Source of the DNA: Paranoxybacillus sp035645275 | GTDB lineage: Bacteria; Bacillota; Bacilli; Bacillales; Anoxybacillaceae | DNA length: 64,000 nucleotides | Direction of reading: 5' to 3' | NCBI GenBank assembly: GCA_035645275.1 | Contig: DASQMX010000026.1 | Location: 124,001 to 188,000 of the forward strand | Shown here: positions 43,077-51,704 of the stretch, one piece after another | Layout of the letters: each line of letters starts with the position of its first letter | Numbering within the stretch: the stretch's first letter is position 1 | Program-made: the position numbers and the translations under genes | The notes under the pieces: model-generated | What the model was told of the DNA's origin: nothing | Database searches by the model: none | Seen by the model: the letters and a program-made list of their open reading frames with translations, nothing else

Positions 43077-45257
43077 TTATTGTTTTACTGCAAACTTCGC
43101 CTTGGCTTCTAAGCGGCGGCGGTGCAAGATTGGCTCCGTGTAACCGTTTGGCTGTTCATAGCCTTTGAAAATGAGGTCGCAGGCCGCTTGGAAGGCGACA
43201 GAGTTGTCATAGTCTTCCGACATTGGCCGGTATGCAGGATCTCCAGCGTTTTGCTCATCAACGACTTTCGCCATGCGTTTTAACGTCTCAAGCACTTGCT
43301 CTTTTGTACAAATTCCGTGGTGAAGCCAGTTCGCAATGTGCTGGCTGGAAATTCTTAATGTCGCCCGGTCTTCCATCAGCCCGATGTTGTTAATATCAGG
43401 CACTTTCGAGCAGCCAATTCCTTGTTCGACCCAACGGACAACATATCCGAGAATACTTTGAGCGTTATTATCCAACTCTTGTTGAATTTCCTCTGGGGTC
43501 CAATTAGGGTTGACCGCCACTGGAATTTGTAAAATATCATTGCGAAAATCTTTAAACTCTTTTCCTAATTCATTCTGTACTTTTGTTACATCGATTTGAT
43601 GATAATGGAGAGCATGCAAGACGGCTGCCGTTGGAGAAGGTACCCATGCCGTATTGGCACCTGCCTGCAGTTGGCTGCCCTTTTGCTTCAGCATTTCCGC
43701 CATCATATCCGGCATTGCCCACATTCCTTTGCCGATTTGCGCCCGTCCTTGGAAGCCGCAGGCAAGACCAATATTTACATTTGATTTCTCATATCCTTGC
43801 AGCCATGCTGATGTTTTCATATCATTTTTGCGAATCATCGGTCCTGCTTCCATCGAAGTATGGATTTCATCGCCGGTTCGATCTAAGAAACCGGTATTAA
43901 TAAACACAATGCGGTCTCTTACTTGGTAAATGCAGTTTTTCAAGTTCAGCGATGTGCGGCGTTCCTCGTCCATCACACCAATTTTGATTGTATTTCGCTC
44001 GAGCCCGAGCATGTCTTCAACACGGTCAAACAATTCATTGGCAAAAGCGACTTCTTCTGAGCCGTGCATTTTCGGCTTAACAATGTAGATGGATCCTTTT
44101 ACGGAATTTTTATAGCGGCTATTGCCTAATAGAGAATGTTTCGCAATTAAGCCTGTGACAACCGCATCTAAAATACCTTCATAAATTTCCTGGCCACCCT
44201 GGTCTATTACGGCATTATTGGTCATCAAATGACCAACGTTGCGGACGAACATGAGTGAACGGCCCGGTAATGTTAATTCTTCTCCGCTTGGCGTTGTATA
44301 AACGCGGTCAGGATTGAGCGCGCGCGTTACTGTTTTATTCCCCTTTGTGAATGTAGCCGTCAAATCACCTTTCATCAACCCTAACAAGTTGCGGTATACA
44401 TGCACTTTGTCCTCCGCATCGACAGCAGCAACAGAATCTTCGCAATCCATAATCGTCGTCAGCGCGGCTTCCAATAAAATATCTTTCACCCCCGCTCCAT
44501 CTGTTTTACCGACAGGATGATGGCGATCGATTTCGATTTCAATATGCAATCCGTTATTTTTCAGCAAGATGGCCGATGGGTCTTTCGGATTTCCTTGATA
44601 GCCGACAAATTTTTCCTCATCTTGAAGGCTCGTCGTCTTGCCATCATTAATGAAAGCAGACAATTTTCCATCGACGACCGCGTACTTGACAACATCTTTA
44701 TGAGAGTATTCATTTAACGGTACAGCTTGATCAAGGAATTGTTTTGCGTAGGCAATCACTTTCTCGCCGCGGATTGGGTTGTAATGCTCTCCGCGTTGCG
44801 CGCCATCTTCTTCGCTGATCGCGTCCGTTCCATAAAGGGCATCATAAAGGCTCCCCCAGCGCGCATTCGCTGCGTTCAGCGCATAGCGGGCATTGCTGAT
44901 CGGAACAACTAACTGCGGGCCAGCCTGTAAAGCGATTTCATCGTCTACCCCTTCAGTCGTGATTTGAAAATCTTCTACTTCCGGCTCTAAATAGCCAATT
45001 TCCTGCAAAAATGATTTATATTTATCGAAGTCAAAATTTCCTCTATGCTGGCGGTGCCATTCGTTGAGCTTTTCTTGAATTTCATCGCGGCGGGCAAGCA
45101 GCGCTTTATTTTTGGGCGTCAAATCTTTCACTAACGTTTCTAAATCCGCCCAGAACTGTTCGCTGTCTACTCCGCTTTCTGGAAGAACTTCCGTATTGAT
45201 AAACTCATAGAAAATGCGGGCAACTTGAAGGTTTCCTACTTTCACATAATCTTGCAT
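43077..45257 (-). CDS. glcB: Malate synthase G
   Basis: 726 residues, the long G form. Recognised parts: DYVKVGNLQVARIFYEF, RYALNAANARWGSLYDALYGTD, KTDGAGVKDILLEAALTTIMDCEDSVAAVDAEDK, RNVGHLMT, GVMDEERRTSLNLKNC with catalytic-site residues, and IGKGMWAMPDMM. It condenses glyoxylate with acetyl-CoA to malate. A GGGGGAAA precedes ATG 45257. It lies directly after glycolate oxidase genes, so glyoxylate from that enzyme feeds it. A poor cre-like site (45291-45304, three mismatches) lies upstream. Confidence 0.96.
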   Translation of the reverse strand: MQDYVKVGNLQVARIFYEFINTEVLPESGVDSEQFWADLETLVKDLTPKNKALLARRDEIQEKLNEWHRQHRGNFDFDKYKSFLQEIGYLEPEVEDFQITTEGVDDEIALQAGPQLVVPISNARYALNAANARWGSLYDALYGTDAISEEDGAQRGEHYNPIRGEKVIAYAKQFLDQAVPLNEYSHKDVVKYAVVDGKLSAFINDGKTTSLQDEEKFVGYQGNPKDPSAILLKNNGLHIEIEIDRHHPVGKTDGAGVKDILLEAALTTIMDCEDSVAAVDAEDKVHVYRNLLGLMKGDLTATFTKGNKTVTRALNPDRVYTTPSGEELTLPGRSLMFVRNVGHLMTNNAVIDQGGQEIYEGILDAVVTGLIAKHSLLGNSRYKNSVKGSIYIVKPKMHGSEEVAFANELFDRVEDMLGLERNTIKIGVMDEERRTSLNLKNCIYQVRDRIVFINTGFLDRTGDEIHTSMEAGPMIRKNDMKTSAWLQGYEKSNVNIGLACGFQGRAQIGKGMWAMPDMMAEMLKQKGSQLQAGANTAWVPSPTAAVLHALHYHQIDVTKVQNELGKEFKDFRNDILQIPVAVNPNWTPEEIQQELDNNAQSILGYVVRWVEQGIGCSKVPDINNIGLMEDRATLRISSQHIANWLHHGICTKEQVLETLKRMAKVVDEQNAGDPAYRPMSEDYDNSVAFQAACDLIFKGYEQPNGYTEPILHRRRLEAKAKFAVKQ

Positions 45258-45418
45258 AAAACATTTCCCCCATTTCATCATCGATTTTAGTGAGAGCGTT
45301 TGCTTGTATTACGGAAAAACTAGTCTTTGTTCGTTATTACAAAACATCGTTTCATATTTAATTTAAAAAAATAATAGCATAAAGCCGCATTTGTTTCAAT
45401 AATTTTCAAAAAATTATT

Positions 45419-46861
45419 TCATTTCTCGTTTCTTTTTACTTCGACACAACGCCCCGGTGTTGGAAATAACTTTCCCGCATTTAATAAATTTTTCGGATTG
45501 AACACATCACGAATATTGGTTTGTGCGATAATTTCTTCATCAGTGAAAATGAAGCGCATTTCTTCCCGTTTCTCAATACCTACTCCATGCTCACCGGTAA
45601 TCGAGCCGCCGACATCGGCACAAGCTTGTAAACATTCGCTTCCAGCTGCCAGCGCTTTTTCTGTTTCCCCAGGCTTTCTGGCATCAAAAAGAACAAGAGG
45701 ATGAAGATTTCCGTCCCCAGCATGGAAAATATTAGCGATACGCAAGCCATACTTTTCGCTTATTTGTTTGATTCGTTCTAACACTTCCGGCAGCTTGCTT
45801 CGCGGAATCACTCCGTCTTGTACTAAGTAGTCCGGGGAAATCGCCCCCATCGCCCCAAATCCTGTTTTGCGATTCGCCCACCATCTTTCTCTTTCCTGCT
45901 CATCTTGAGCTACTTTCACTTCGCGAACATTTCGGCTTCTGCATACTTCTAAAATTTCATGAATTTGCTCATCGATACCGGCGGAAATGCCATCGACTTC
46001 AATAAGCAAAAGCGCTTCAATATCTTTCGGGTGCCCTACCGGAAACGCCGCCGCTTCAACCCCCTCAATCGCTGTTTTATCCATCATTTCAAGGGCAGCG
46101 GGAACAATTCCGGCGGAGATGATATCAGACACCGCCTGGCTTGCATCGGAAACTTTATCAAAATAAGCGAGCACGGTTTGCTTCGCTTCTGGATTTTTCA
46201 AAATGCGGACCGTTATTTTTGTTACAATTCCTAACGTTCCTTCCGATCCTGTCAACAGTCCTAATAAATCATATCCAGGCGGGTCAAGAACCCCATTTGT
46301 GCTAATTTCAATTATTTCGCCATTCGGCAAAACGAATTCCAGACCTAAAATATGGTTCGTCGTCACGCCATATTTCAGACAGTGTGCTCCTCCGGCATTT
46401 TCGGCAACGTTTCCGCCAATCGTACAGCAATATTGGCTTGATGGATCAGGAGCATAATAGTAGCCTTTATCAGAAATCGAATGTGTCAATTTGAGGTTTA
46501 CAAAACCCGGCTCGACAACTGCACGTCGATTTTCAAGGTCAACACTTAACAGCCGCTTCATCTTTGTTAAGCTAATGATAACCTCACCATTTAACGGAAT
46601 CGCTCCGCCGCTTAAACCCGTTCCTGCTCCGCGAGCAAGAAAAGGCAAATCATGTTCGTGACAATATTTCACAATCCGTGCGACTTCCTCTGTACTTTTT
46701 GGAAACACAACTGCTTTTGGCAAATGGCGGTGAATCGTAAAACCATCGCAGTCATATGCAAGCAAATCTTCTTTTTTGTAAAGAATCGATTGAGCACCGC
46801 CAACGATTTTCGTAAGATTTTCGATATGTTTATCTTTTGTTTGTACGCCTTTTACCGCCAT
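45419..46861 (-). CDS. glcD: Glycolate oxidase subunit GlcD (FAD-linked)
   Basis: 480 residues. FAD-binding type 4 domain: PKAVVFPKSTEEVARIVKYC, FLARGAGTGLSGGAIPLNGEVIISL, GGNVAENAGGAHCLKYGVT, LTGSEGTLGIVTKIT. C-terminal oxidase domain: IFHAGDGNLHPLVLFD, GGSITGEHGVGIEKREEM. It oxidises glycolate to glyoxylate. GGAGGGGAAATC before ATG 46861 sets the start, overlapping glcF by ten bases. Confidence 0.95.
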   Translation of the reverse strand: MAVKGVQTKDKHIENLTKIVGGAQSILYKKEDLLAYDCDGFTIHRHLPKAVVFPKSTEEVARIVKYCHEHDLPFLARGAGTGLSGGAIPLNGEVIISLTKMKRLLSVDLENRRAVVEPGFVNLKLTHSISDKGYYYAPDPSSQYCCTIGGNVAENAGGAHCLKYGVTTNHILGLEFVLPNGEIIEISTNGVLDPPGYDLLGLLTGSEGTLGIVTKITVRILKNPEAKQTVLAYFDKVSDASQAVSDIISAGIVPAALEMMDKTAIEGVEAAAFPVGHPKDIEALLLIEVDGISAGIDEQIHEILEVCRSRNVREVKVAQDEQERERWWANRKTGFGAMGAISPDYLVQDGVIPRSKLPEVLERIKQISEKYGLRIANIFHAGDGNLHPLVLFDARKPGETEKALAAGSECLQACADVGGSITGEHGVGIEKREEMRFIFTDEEIIAQTNIRDVFNPKNLLNAGKLFPTPGRCVEVKRNEK

Positions 46862-48219
46862 GATTTCCCCTCCTTTTGACGATCCTCTTTTTGGTATGCC
46901 CAATCAAGCAGCTGAACCGTGTGCACAATTTTTTGGTTTCTTCCGTATTTCAACACCCCCAGCGCCATTTGCAGCATACATCCAGGGTTGCCCATCGAAA
47001 TCATTTCGACATCTTCAGGGACATGCTCCATTTTACTTTTAAGTACGACTCCTGCCATTTCTGGATGGGTAATATTGTAAATACCGGCACTTCCGCAGCA
47101 ACGGTCAGCATTGGGCATGTGAACCATTTCCACCCCAGGAATGCTAAGGAGAAGGTTGCGCGGCTCTTCACGTATACCTTGACCATGCGCTAAGTGACAT
47201 GCATCATGATACGTAATCCGCGTTTTTATTTCTGCTTTTGGCTTTTCGTATCCTGTATCATGAAGATATTTAGAAATGTCTTCTACCTTCGCTGCAAACT
47301 GTTCTGCTTTTTCACGCCATTCATGATCTTCGCGGAACAATTCTGGATATTCTTTCAACATGCAGCCGCAACCTGCTGCGTTCACAATGACCGTCTCAGC
47401 ATCTTTAAACGCTTCGATGTTCTGTTTCGCCAACTTTCTTCCCGTTTCGCGGTCGCCCGCGTGAACATGCAGCGCTCCACAGCACGTTTGATTTTGCGGG
47501 ATTACTACGTCATTTCCGTTACGGGTTAATACATTAATGGTTGCCTCATTAATATCACTGAACATCACATCCATGACACATCCGGTTAAAAGTGCAACAG
47601 TCCGCTTCGTTTCCCCTTTCGCTTTAATGACGCCCGCATGTTTGTATTTTTTGCGCACCGGCTGTTTGACTTCCGGCAAAATCGCTTCCATCTCTACTAA
47701 ATGTTCCGGCATGATATGGATCAGCCGCGTTTTGCGCGCTGCCTTTTGCAATCCGCTCTTTTGATAAAACTTAAACAAGCTTCCTAATAAGTGCAGGCGG
47801 TCTGGATGTGGAAACACTCCTTCAAGGAAAAATTTACTTACCGCTCCCTTCCATCCAGTTAATGGCATAACCTGGCGAATTTGCCCGCGTGCCTCTTCAA
47901 TGAGTCCTCCAACATCAACATCAGCAGGGCAGGCGGTTGTACATGCACGGCAATCAAGACAAGCAAAAACCGGATCTGCAAAAACTTCATTGACTTCAAG
48001 CTTTCCTTCGGCAACTGACTTAATGAGATGGACACGTCCGCGGGGAGAATGCTGCTCTTGGCCGGTTTGTTCATAAGTTGGACATGATTCCAAGCACATG
48101 CCGCAATGGACACAATCGGCCCATTTACTTTCATCAGGTGGGTCATTCCAAAGATAATTGCCCAAGCTCGTCGTTGTACAAGCCGGTGCTTGTTTTAAAT
48201 CGCTTTCTCTTACACTCAC
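46852..48219 (-). CDS. glcF: Glycolate oxidase iron-sulfur subunit GlcF
   Basis: 455 residues. Two 4Fe-4S motifs, CVHCGMCLESCPTY and CLDCRACTTACPADV, are followed by two CCG domains (TCCGALHVHAG and RCCGSAGIYN). It carries electrons from the flavin subunits to the quinone pool. Its stop overlaps glcD and its start is one base after the glcE stop, so the three form one operon in the order E-F-D. Confidence 0.95.
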   Translation of the reverse strand: MSVRESDLKQAPACTTTSLGNYLWNDPPDESKWADCVHCGMCLESCPTYEQTGQEQHSPRGRVHLIKSVAEGKLEVNEVFADPVFACLDCRACTTACPADVDVGGLIEEARGQIRQVMPLTGWKGAVSKFFLEGVFPHPDRLHLLGSLFKFYQKSGLQKAARKTRLIHIMPEHLVEMEAILPEVKQPVRKKYKHAGVIKAKGETKRTVALLTGCVMDVMFSDINEATINVLTRNGNDVVIPQNQTCCGALHVHAGDRETGRKLAKQNIEAFKDAETVIVNAAGCGCMLKEYPELFREDHEWREKAEQFAAKVEDISKYLHDTGYEKPKAEIKTRITYHDACHLAHGQGIREEPRNLLLSIPGVEMVHMPNADRCCGSAGIYNITHPEMAGVVLKSKMEHVPEDVEMISMGNPGCMLQMALGVLKYGRNQKIVHTVQLLDWAYQKEDRQKEGKSWR

Positions 48220-48220
48220 T

Positions 48221-49546
48221 TTAGATTCCCCCTACAAATCGTCTATGATTAAGAGTGTCATTCCGGTCAATTTTTGCTTTAATTCCTTTTAATAGGAAGA
48301 AATAAAACGGCTTTTCGCCCCAAACGTCTACTTTTTGCCGAAGCACAAACGGCAAATGTTTCACAATCACGTATCCGCCAAGCGGCGTCACAAACTGACG
48401 AAGCCGCTCAATGACAGCGACAACATCTTCGCCTACCCCTTTTACATATACTTGGCATAATCCATGCCCTAGACCGCCGTGCGCCTCAATGGCTACATTC
48501 ACAGCATCCTGCAAGATGTGGCTTTCTTTGATGACTTGAAGGACGTCAAGATTGACAACACCGATTTTCAAAGCAGCTTCTATTTCTTTGCCGTCTCTGC
48601 TTTCTCTTCCATTTGGACCGATTGTGTAAAATTGTTTCCAAAATAATCGCGCTTCTTTTAATGGTAAAATGGTCATGTTTGTTTTCGACGGCTGAATGCG
48701 CTTTACAAAATCCTCTTGGTAATGGACAGCGCTTTCGACATCTTCAAAGCCGATCGCTAATGTATAAACCCGCTTCCCTGTTAACCGTTCCGATAAAGAT
48801 GGGCTTAACAGCTCAAGGGATGTCGGCTCCATCATCGAATCTAGCAATCTCACAGAAAAAGCACGAATCTCTTCGATATTTCCGTCTTGGAAGGATAATA
48901 GAATGAGGCTTTCATATTTTGGCAGCGGACGAAGCTTCAACGTTACTTCCGCTATCACTCCGAGCGTCCCCATTGAACCGATAAACAGCTTGTTCATATC
49001 ATAGCCGGCCACATTTTTTACAACTTTGCCGCCCGTGCGGATAATGGTTCCATCTGGATAAACCATTCTCATCCCGATTACGCTGTCTCGGGCAGCACCA
49101 TAACGAAAGCGTTTCGGACCGCTGTCATTTGCCGCAATGACTCCGCCAATCGTTGCATATTCCGGCCATGCCGGATCTAAAGCAATCTTTTGGTTATATT
49201 CAGCTAAATATTCCTGCAATTGTTGAAACGGTGTACCCGACTTAACCGTTAATGTCATGTCGCCAACGATATGTTCGACAACACCTTTATAGTCTGCTAG
49301 CGAAAGCAAAATATCAGCCGATTCCGTTAACCCACCAAAGCCTCTCTTCGTTCCGCCGCCGACAATAGTTACTTTTTTTCCGCTATTGTCGGCATACTTT
49401 AAAACGTTTGCGATTTCTTCTTCTGATTGCGGATAGACCGTTACCCGACCGCTATTCCCTAGCGGATGTCTTTCGTTTTCCTCTGCTTGAATTTGTCTGT
49501 CGTGTAAAATCGACTTTAATTCCGATAAAAGTTCAGTGACGAGCAA
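48221..49546 (-). CDS. glcE: Glycolate oxidase subunit GlcE (FAD-binding)
   Basis: 441 residues. FAD domain: VTVYPQSEEEIANVLKYADN, VTIVGGGTKRGFGGLTESADILLSL, YATIGGVIAANDSGPKRFRYGAARD, MGTLGVIAEVTLKLRPLPK. Accessory flavin subunit of glycolate oxidase. I take TTG 49546 as start, eight bases after AGAGGGG; the GTG nine bases before it is too close to the ribosome site. First gene of glcE-F-D; the promoter lies in 49547-49670. Confidence 0.92.
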   Translation of the reverse strand: MLVTELLSELKSILHDRQIQAEENERHPLGNSGRVTVYPQSEEEIANVLKYADNSGKKVTIVGGGTKRGFGGLTESADILLSLADYKGVVEHIVGDMTLTVKSGTPFQQLQEYLAEYNQKIALDPAWPEYATIGGVIAANDSGPKRFRYGAARDSVIGMRMVYPDGTIIRTGGKVVKNVAGYDMNKLFIGSMGTLGVIAEVTLKLRPLPKYESLILLSFQDGNIEEIRAFSVRLLDSMMEPTSLELLSPSLSERLTGKRVYTLAIGFEDVESAVHYQEDFVKRIQPSKTNMTILPLKEARLFWKQFYTIGPNGRESRDGKEIEAALKIGVVNLDVLQVIKESHILQDAVNVAIEAHGGLGHGLCQVYVKGVGEDVVAVIERLRQFVTPLGGYVIVKHLPFVLRQKVDVWGEKPFYFFLLKGIKAKIDRNDTLNHRRFVGGI

Positions 49547-49824
49547 TCCTAACACCCCTCTTTGTTCTGTAATAAGAAACGGTGTTTCTATAATTTTGTA
49601 AAAAATCGTTTTTTTATTAATTCACCATCGTTTATTATTATTTAATCACTTCCTTCGCCATTTTTCAATTAATTTTCATAATTTAAAAAATAGTCTAAAA
49701 ATATTTATCGTGTAGAAGGCATAACTGGCCTTCACTAATATGTATAGGTCTTTCCTAAATAAATATGAGCATATTTCGTTTTGCAAGTGCATGGACCATC
49801 TGAGAAGTCCAAAATAAATATATA
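49547..49824. other. Intergenic region upstream of glcE
   Basis: AT-rich promoter region; no gene or stable hairpin seen before repeat R8. Confidence 0.4.
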
Positions 49825-49913
49825 AAAAGCTGTCCCATAAGTGTCTGACATCACCCAAGTCGTACGTACAAAGCGTAATGTACGGTGTCTGACACTTTTT
49901 TGAGACAGCCTCC
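49825..49913. repeat. Terminator-nested palindromic repeat, copy R8 (variant core)
   Basis: Outer arms AAAAAGCTGTCCCATAAG and CTTTTTTGAGACAGCC; second layer GTGTCTGACATCACC and GGTGTCTGACAC. The AT-rich core is replaced by a short GTCGTACGTACAAAGCGTAATGTAC-like palindrome (given in two parts: GTACGTAC and GTAATGTAC). No gene ends beside it today; the nearest is the IS630 remnant. Confidence 0.78.
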
Positions 49914-50019
49914 GATAATAAACGGTCGTTTCTATTATTGATATGATGAATGTTTACGAGAATGGTAAAGTAGAGAGTGTGAATTTCCCACCACTGAACT
50001 TCGTTTGAAGCGGGAAATG

Positions 50020-50213
50020 TTAAAATCCTTGATTACGCTTACTATATATGTTCAGATTCATTTTCCAACATACCTGCCCGATGCGTTGGAGCACTTTTTC
50101 TAGAAATTGAGCGAGGTGCTCCAAAAACGAAATAATCGATTCTTTCAACTCCTTACGAGTAGAATGAAACCGATTGGCAATGACGTTCTCTTTCAGCCAG
50201 CCCCAAGATTGTA
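50020..50213 (-). pseudogene. IS630-family transposase C-terminal remnant
   Basis: Minus-strand codons read LQSWGWLKENVIANRFHSTR, then KELKESIISFLEHLAQFLE and a short tail to a TAA at 50020. WGWLKExVIANxFH is the typical C-terminal end of IS630-type DDE transposases (LNLIERLWGWLK...). The 5' part is missing: the fragment stops within four bases of the DinB-family gene's stop codon. No intact terminal inverted repeats are seen. Confidence 0.75.
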
Positions 50214-50216
50214 GGG

Positions 50217-50690
50217 TTATTTAGAAGAAATAGATCGATATATTCGCTTAATCGTTTCGATATGTAATGCTTCATGGTAAAAGCTAAATAAAAATGCCTC
50301 ACCAACTGTGTAAAACGTGATTCCTCCTCGGTTTGTAAATGGATTTGGCAGTTTTTCATGCAAACGTCCTTTAATAAAGTCTTTTATTCTCGTTTTTTGT
50401 TCTGTCAAGATTGCGGAAAGCTCGGAAAATGATGGCGGCGTTCCTTCCCATTCTGCCGGTTTCGTTCCGGCAGCGAAAAACTGCTCGTAATCTTTCGGAA
50501 TGCCCATCTCTTCACCTAAAAGTCCAAAGACGAGCTTTTCTTGTACGAATGCAATGTGACCAAAGTTCCAGCGAATATTGTTGTTAAAACCTTTCGGAAT
50601 GATATCCGAAATCTCTTCAGGAATTTTTTTTATCGTTTGCTCAGTTATTCCGCGCACTGTTTCCATATGGTGAATAATGGTTTGTTCCAC
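50217..50690 (-). CDS. DinB family protein
   Basis: 157 residues, four-helix bundle. RWNFGHIAFVQEKLVFG and FSFYHEALHIETIKRI carry the His residues that bind metal in this family. Possible thiol-dependent hydrolase or transferase; the substrate is unknown. GTG start with AAAGGAGGG upstream. The IS630 remnant abuts its 3' end, so its natural terminator may have been displaced. Confidence 0.85.
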   Translation of the reverse strand: MEQTIIHHMETVRGITEQTIKKIPEEISDIIPKGFNNNIRWNFGHIAFVQEKLVFGLLGEEMGIPKDYEQFFAAGTKPAEWEGTPPSFSELSAILTEQKTRIKDFIKGRLHEKLPNPFTNRGGITFYTVGEAFLFSFYHEALHIETIKRIYRSISSK

Positions 50691-50756
50691 AAAAATCCCT
50701 CCTTTTTTTAAATGTCCACCAAATAATCATTTCTTGTTCTTCACGTTTTTTTCCTT

Positions 50757-51194
50757 TCAATAGGAATATTTTTTCATGCATGCCCGAAGCTTTGCTTTCG
50801 TTTCGGCAAGCTTTTTTCTTTCCTCTGTATTATCGTTCCAGTCTTCCGTGTAAAATGGTTGACTTTCATATCTTGGTATGACATGAATATGGAAATGCTT
50901 TAGTTCATTGAATCTGCCTCCATTTTGACAAATCGTAATCCCATCCGGATTGAATAAATATTTTAGCACTTTTGATATCTTTACCGCTGCTTTCCAAACG
51001 GCGGCTGCTGTTTCCATATCCAATTCTCCCATCTCGACAACATGATTTTTCGGCAAAATTAACGTGTGCCCTTCATTAATTGGGTCATGGTCTAAAAAAC
51101 AGCAAACATGTTCATCTTCATACACGACATGAACGGGTTCAAGTTGATTCGCTAACTGGCAGCCGAGACATTCATTATTGATATTCACCATCAT
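50757..51194 (-). CDS. HIT family hydrolase
   Basis: 145 residues. A CxxC near the start (CLGCQLAN), then HTLILPKNH and the histidine triad HFHIHVIPR near residue 100. The family hydrolyses nucleotide derivatives such as AMP-lysine or dinucleoside polyphosphates. AGGTGAG precedes two ATGs (51191 and 51194). The ribosome site lies inside the end of the frameshifted NUDIX gene, showing that the pair was an operon. Confidence 0.92.
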   Translation of the reverse strand: MMVNINNECLGCQLANQLEPVHVVYEDEHVCCFLDHDPINEGHTLILPKNHVVEMGELDMETAAAVWKAAVKISKVLKYLFNPDGITICQNGGRFNELKHFHIHVIPRYESQPFYTEDWNDNTEERKKLAETKAKLRACMKKYSY

Positions 51195-51195
51195 C

Positions 51196-51620
51196 TCACC
51201 TAATTTGCGAAATTCTATTTGCTCCTCTATCAGAAAGAAATTTCATCAAAAATTCCCGATCTTCAGGAAACGAAAGAGGAAGTTCTGATAACTCCTCCGG
51301 GGATATCCAGCGAATGTCGTGAATCAATTCGTCAGGATCGAGAATAGTAGGTTTCCCTCCTGTTATCTCCACTTCAAAATAATGAACATGAACAGCAATT
51401 CCAAATGAATGACCTTTTTTTCAAATAGCTTGTGGACAATTTTTCCTTTATAGCCTGTCTCTTCGAATAATTCCCGTAAACAACATTGTTCAAAGCTTTC
51501 ATGTTCTTCCTTCCCTCCGGATGGGACGGACCATAGCTTTTGTTCATCTGGCTTTCCTTGCTTGACCATCAACAATTGTCCTAGCTTATTAACACAAACA
51601 GCTGCTGCACCTTTCCACAT
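51196..51620 (-). pseudogene. NUDIX hydrolase gene with a frameshift in an A7 run
   Basis: From ATG 51620 (GGAGGATAT upstream) the frame encodes MWKGAAAVCVNKLGQLLMV and the full Nudix box GGKEEHESFEQ...RELFEETGY. After KLFEKK, at a run of seven A (51415-51421), it runs into an early stop near 51363. One extra base in that run would restore GHSFGIAVHVHYFEVEITGG and continue to a TGA at 51196 next to the HIT gene. So this is a one-base deletion, a sequencing error, or a slippage site. Confidence 0.8.
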
Positions 51621-51704
51621 CTTTAGATATCCTCCTTTTCACACGTAGAGATTCGATTTTTTAACCCCTGAAGTCGATTTTGCAATCCATCTTCTCTATG
51701 TTTC

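Noticed and set aside
45291..45304. cre-like site upstream of glcB
   Set aside because: Three mismatches to the CcpA consensus; too weak to list as a feature.
49676..49858. 60-codon minus-strand frame partly inside repeat R8
   Set aside because: It runs through the arm of the repeat, has no ribosome site and biased codons typical of chance frames in AT-rich sequence.
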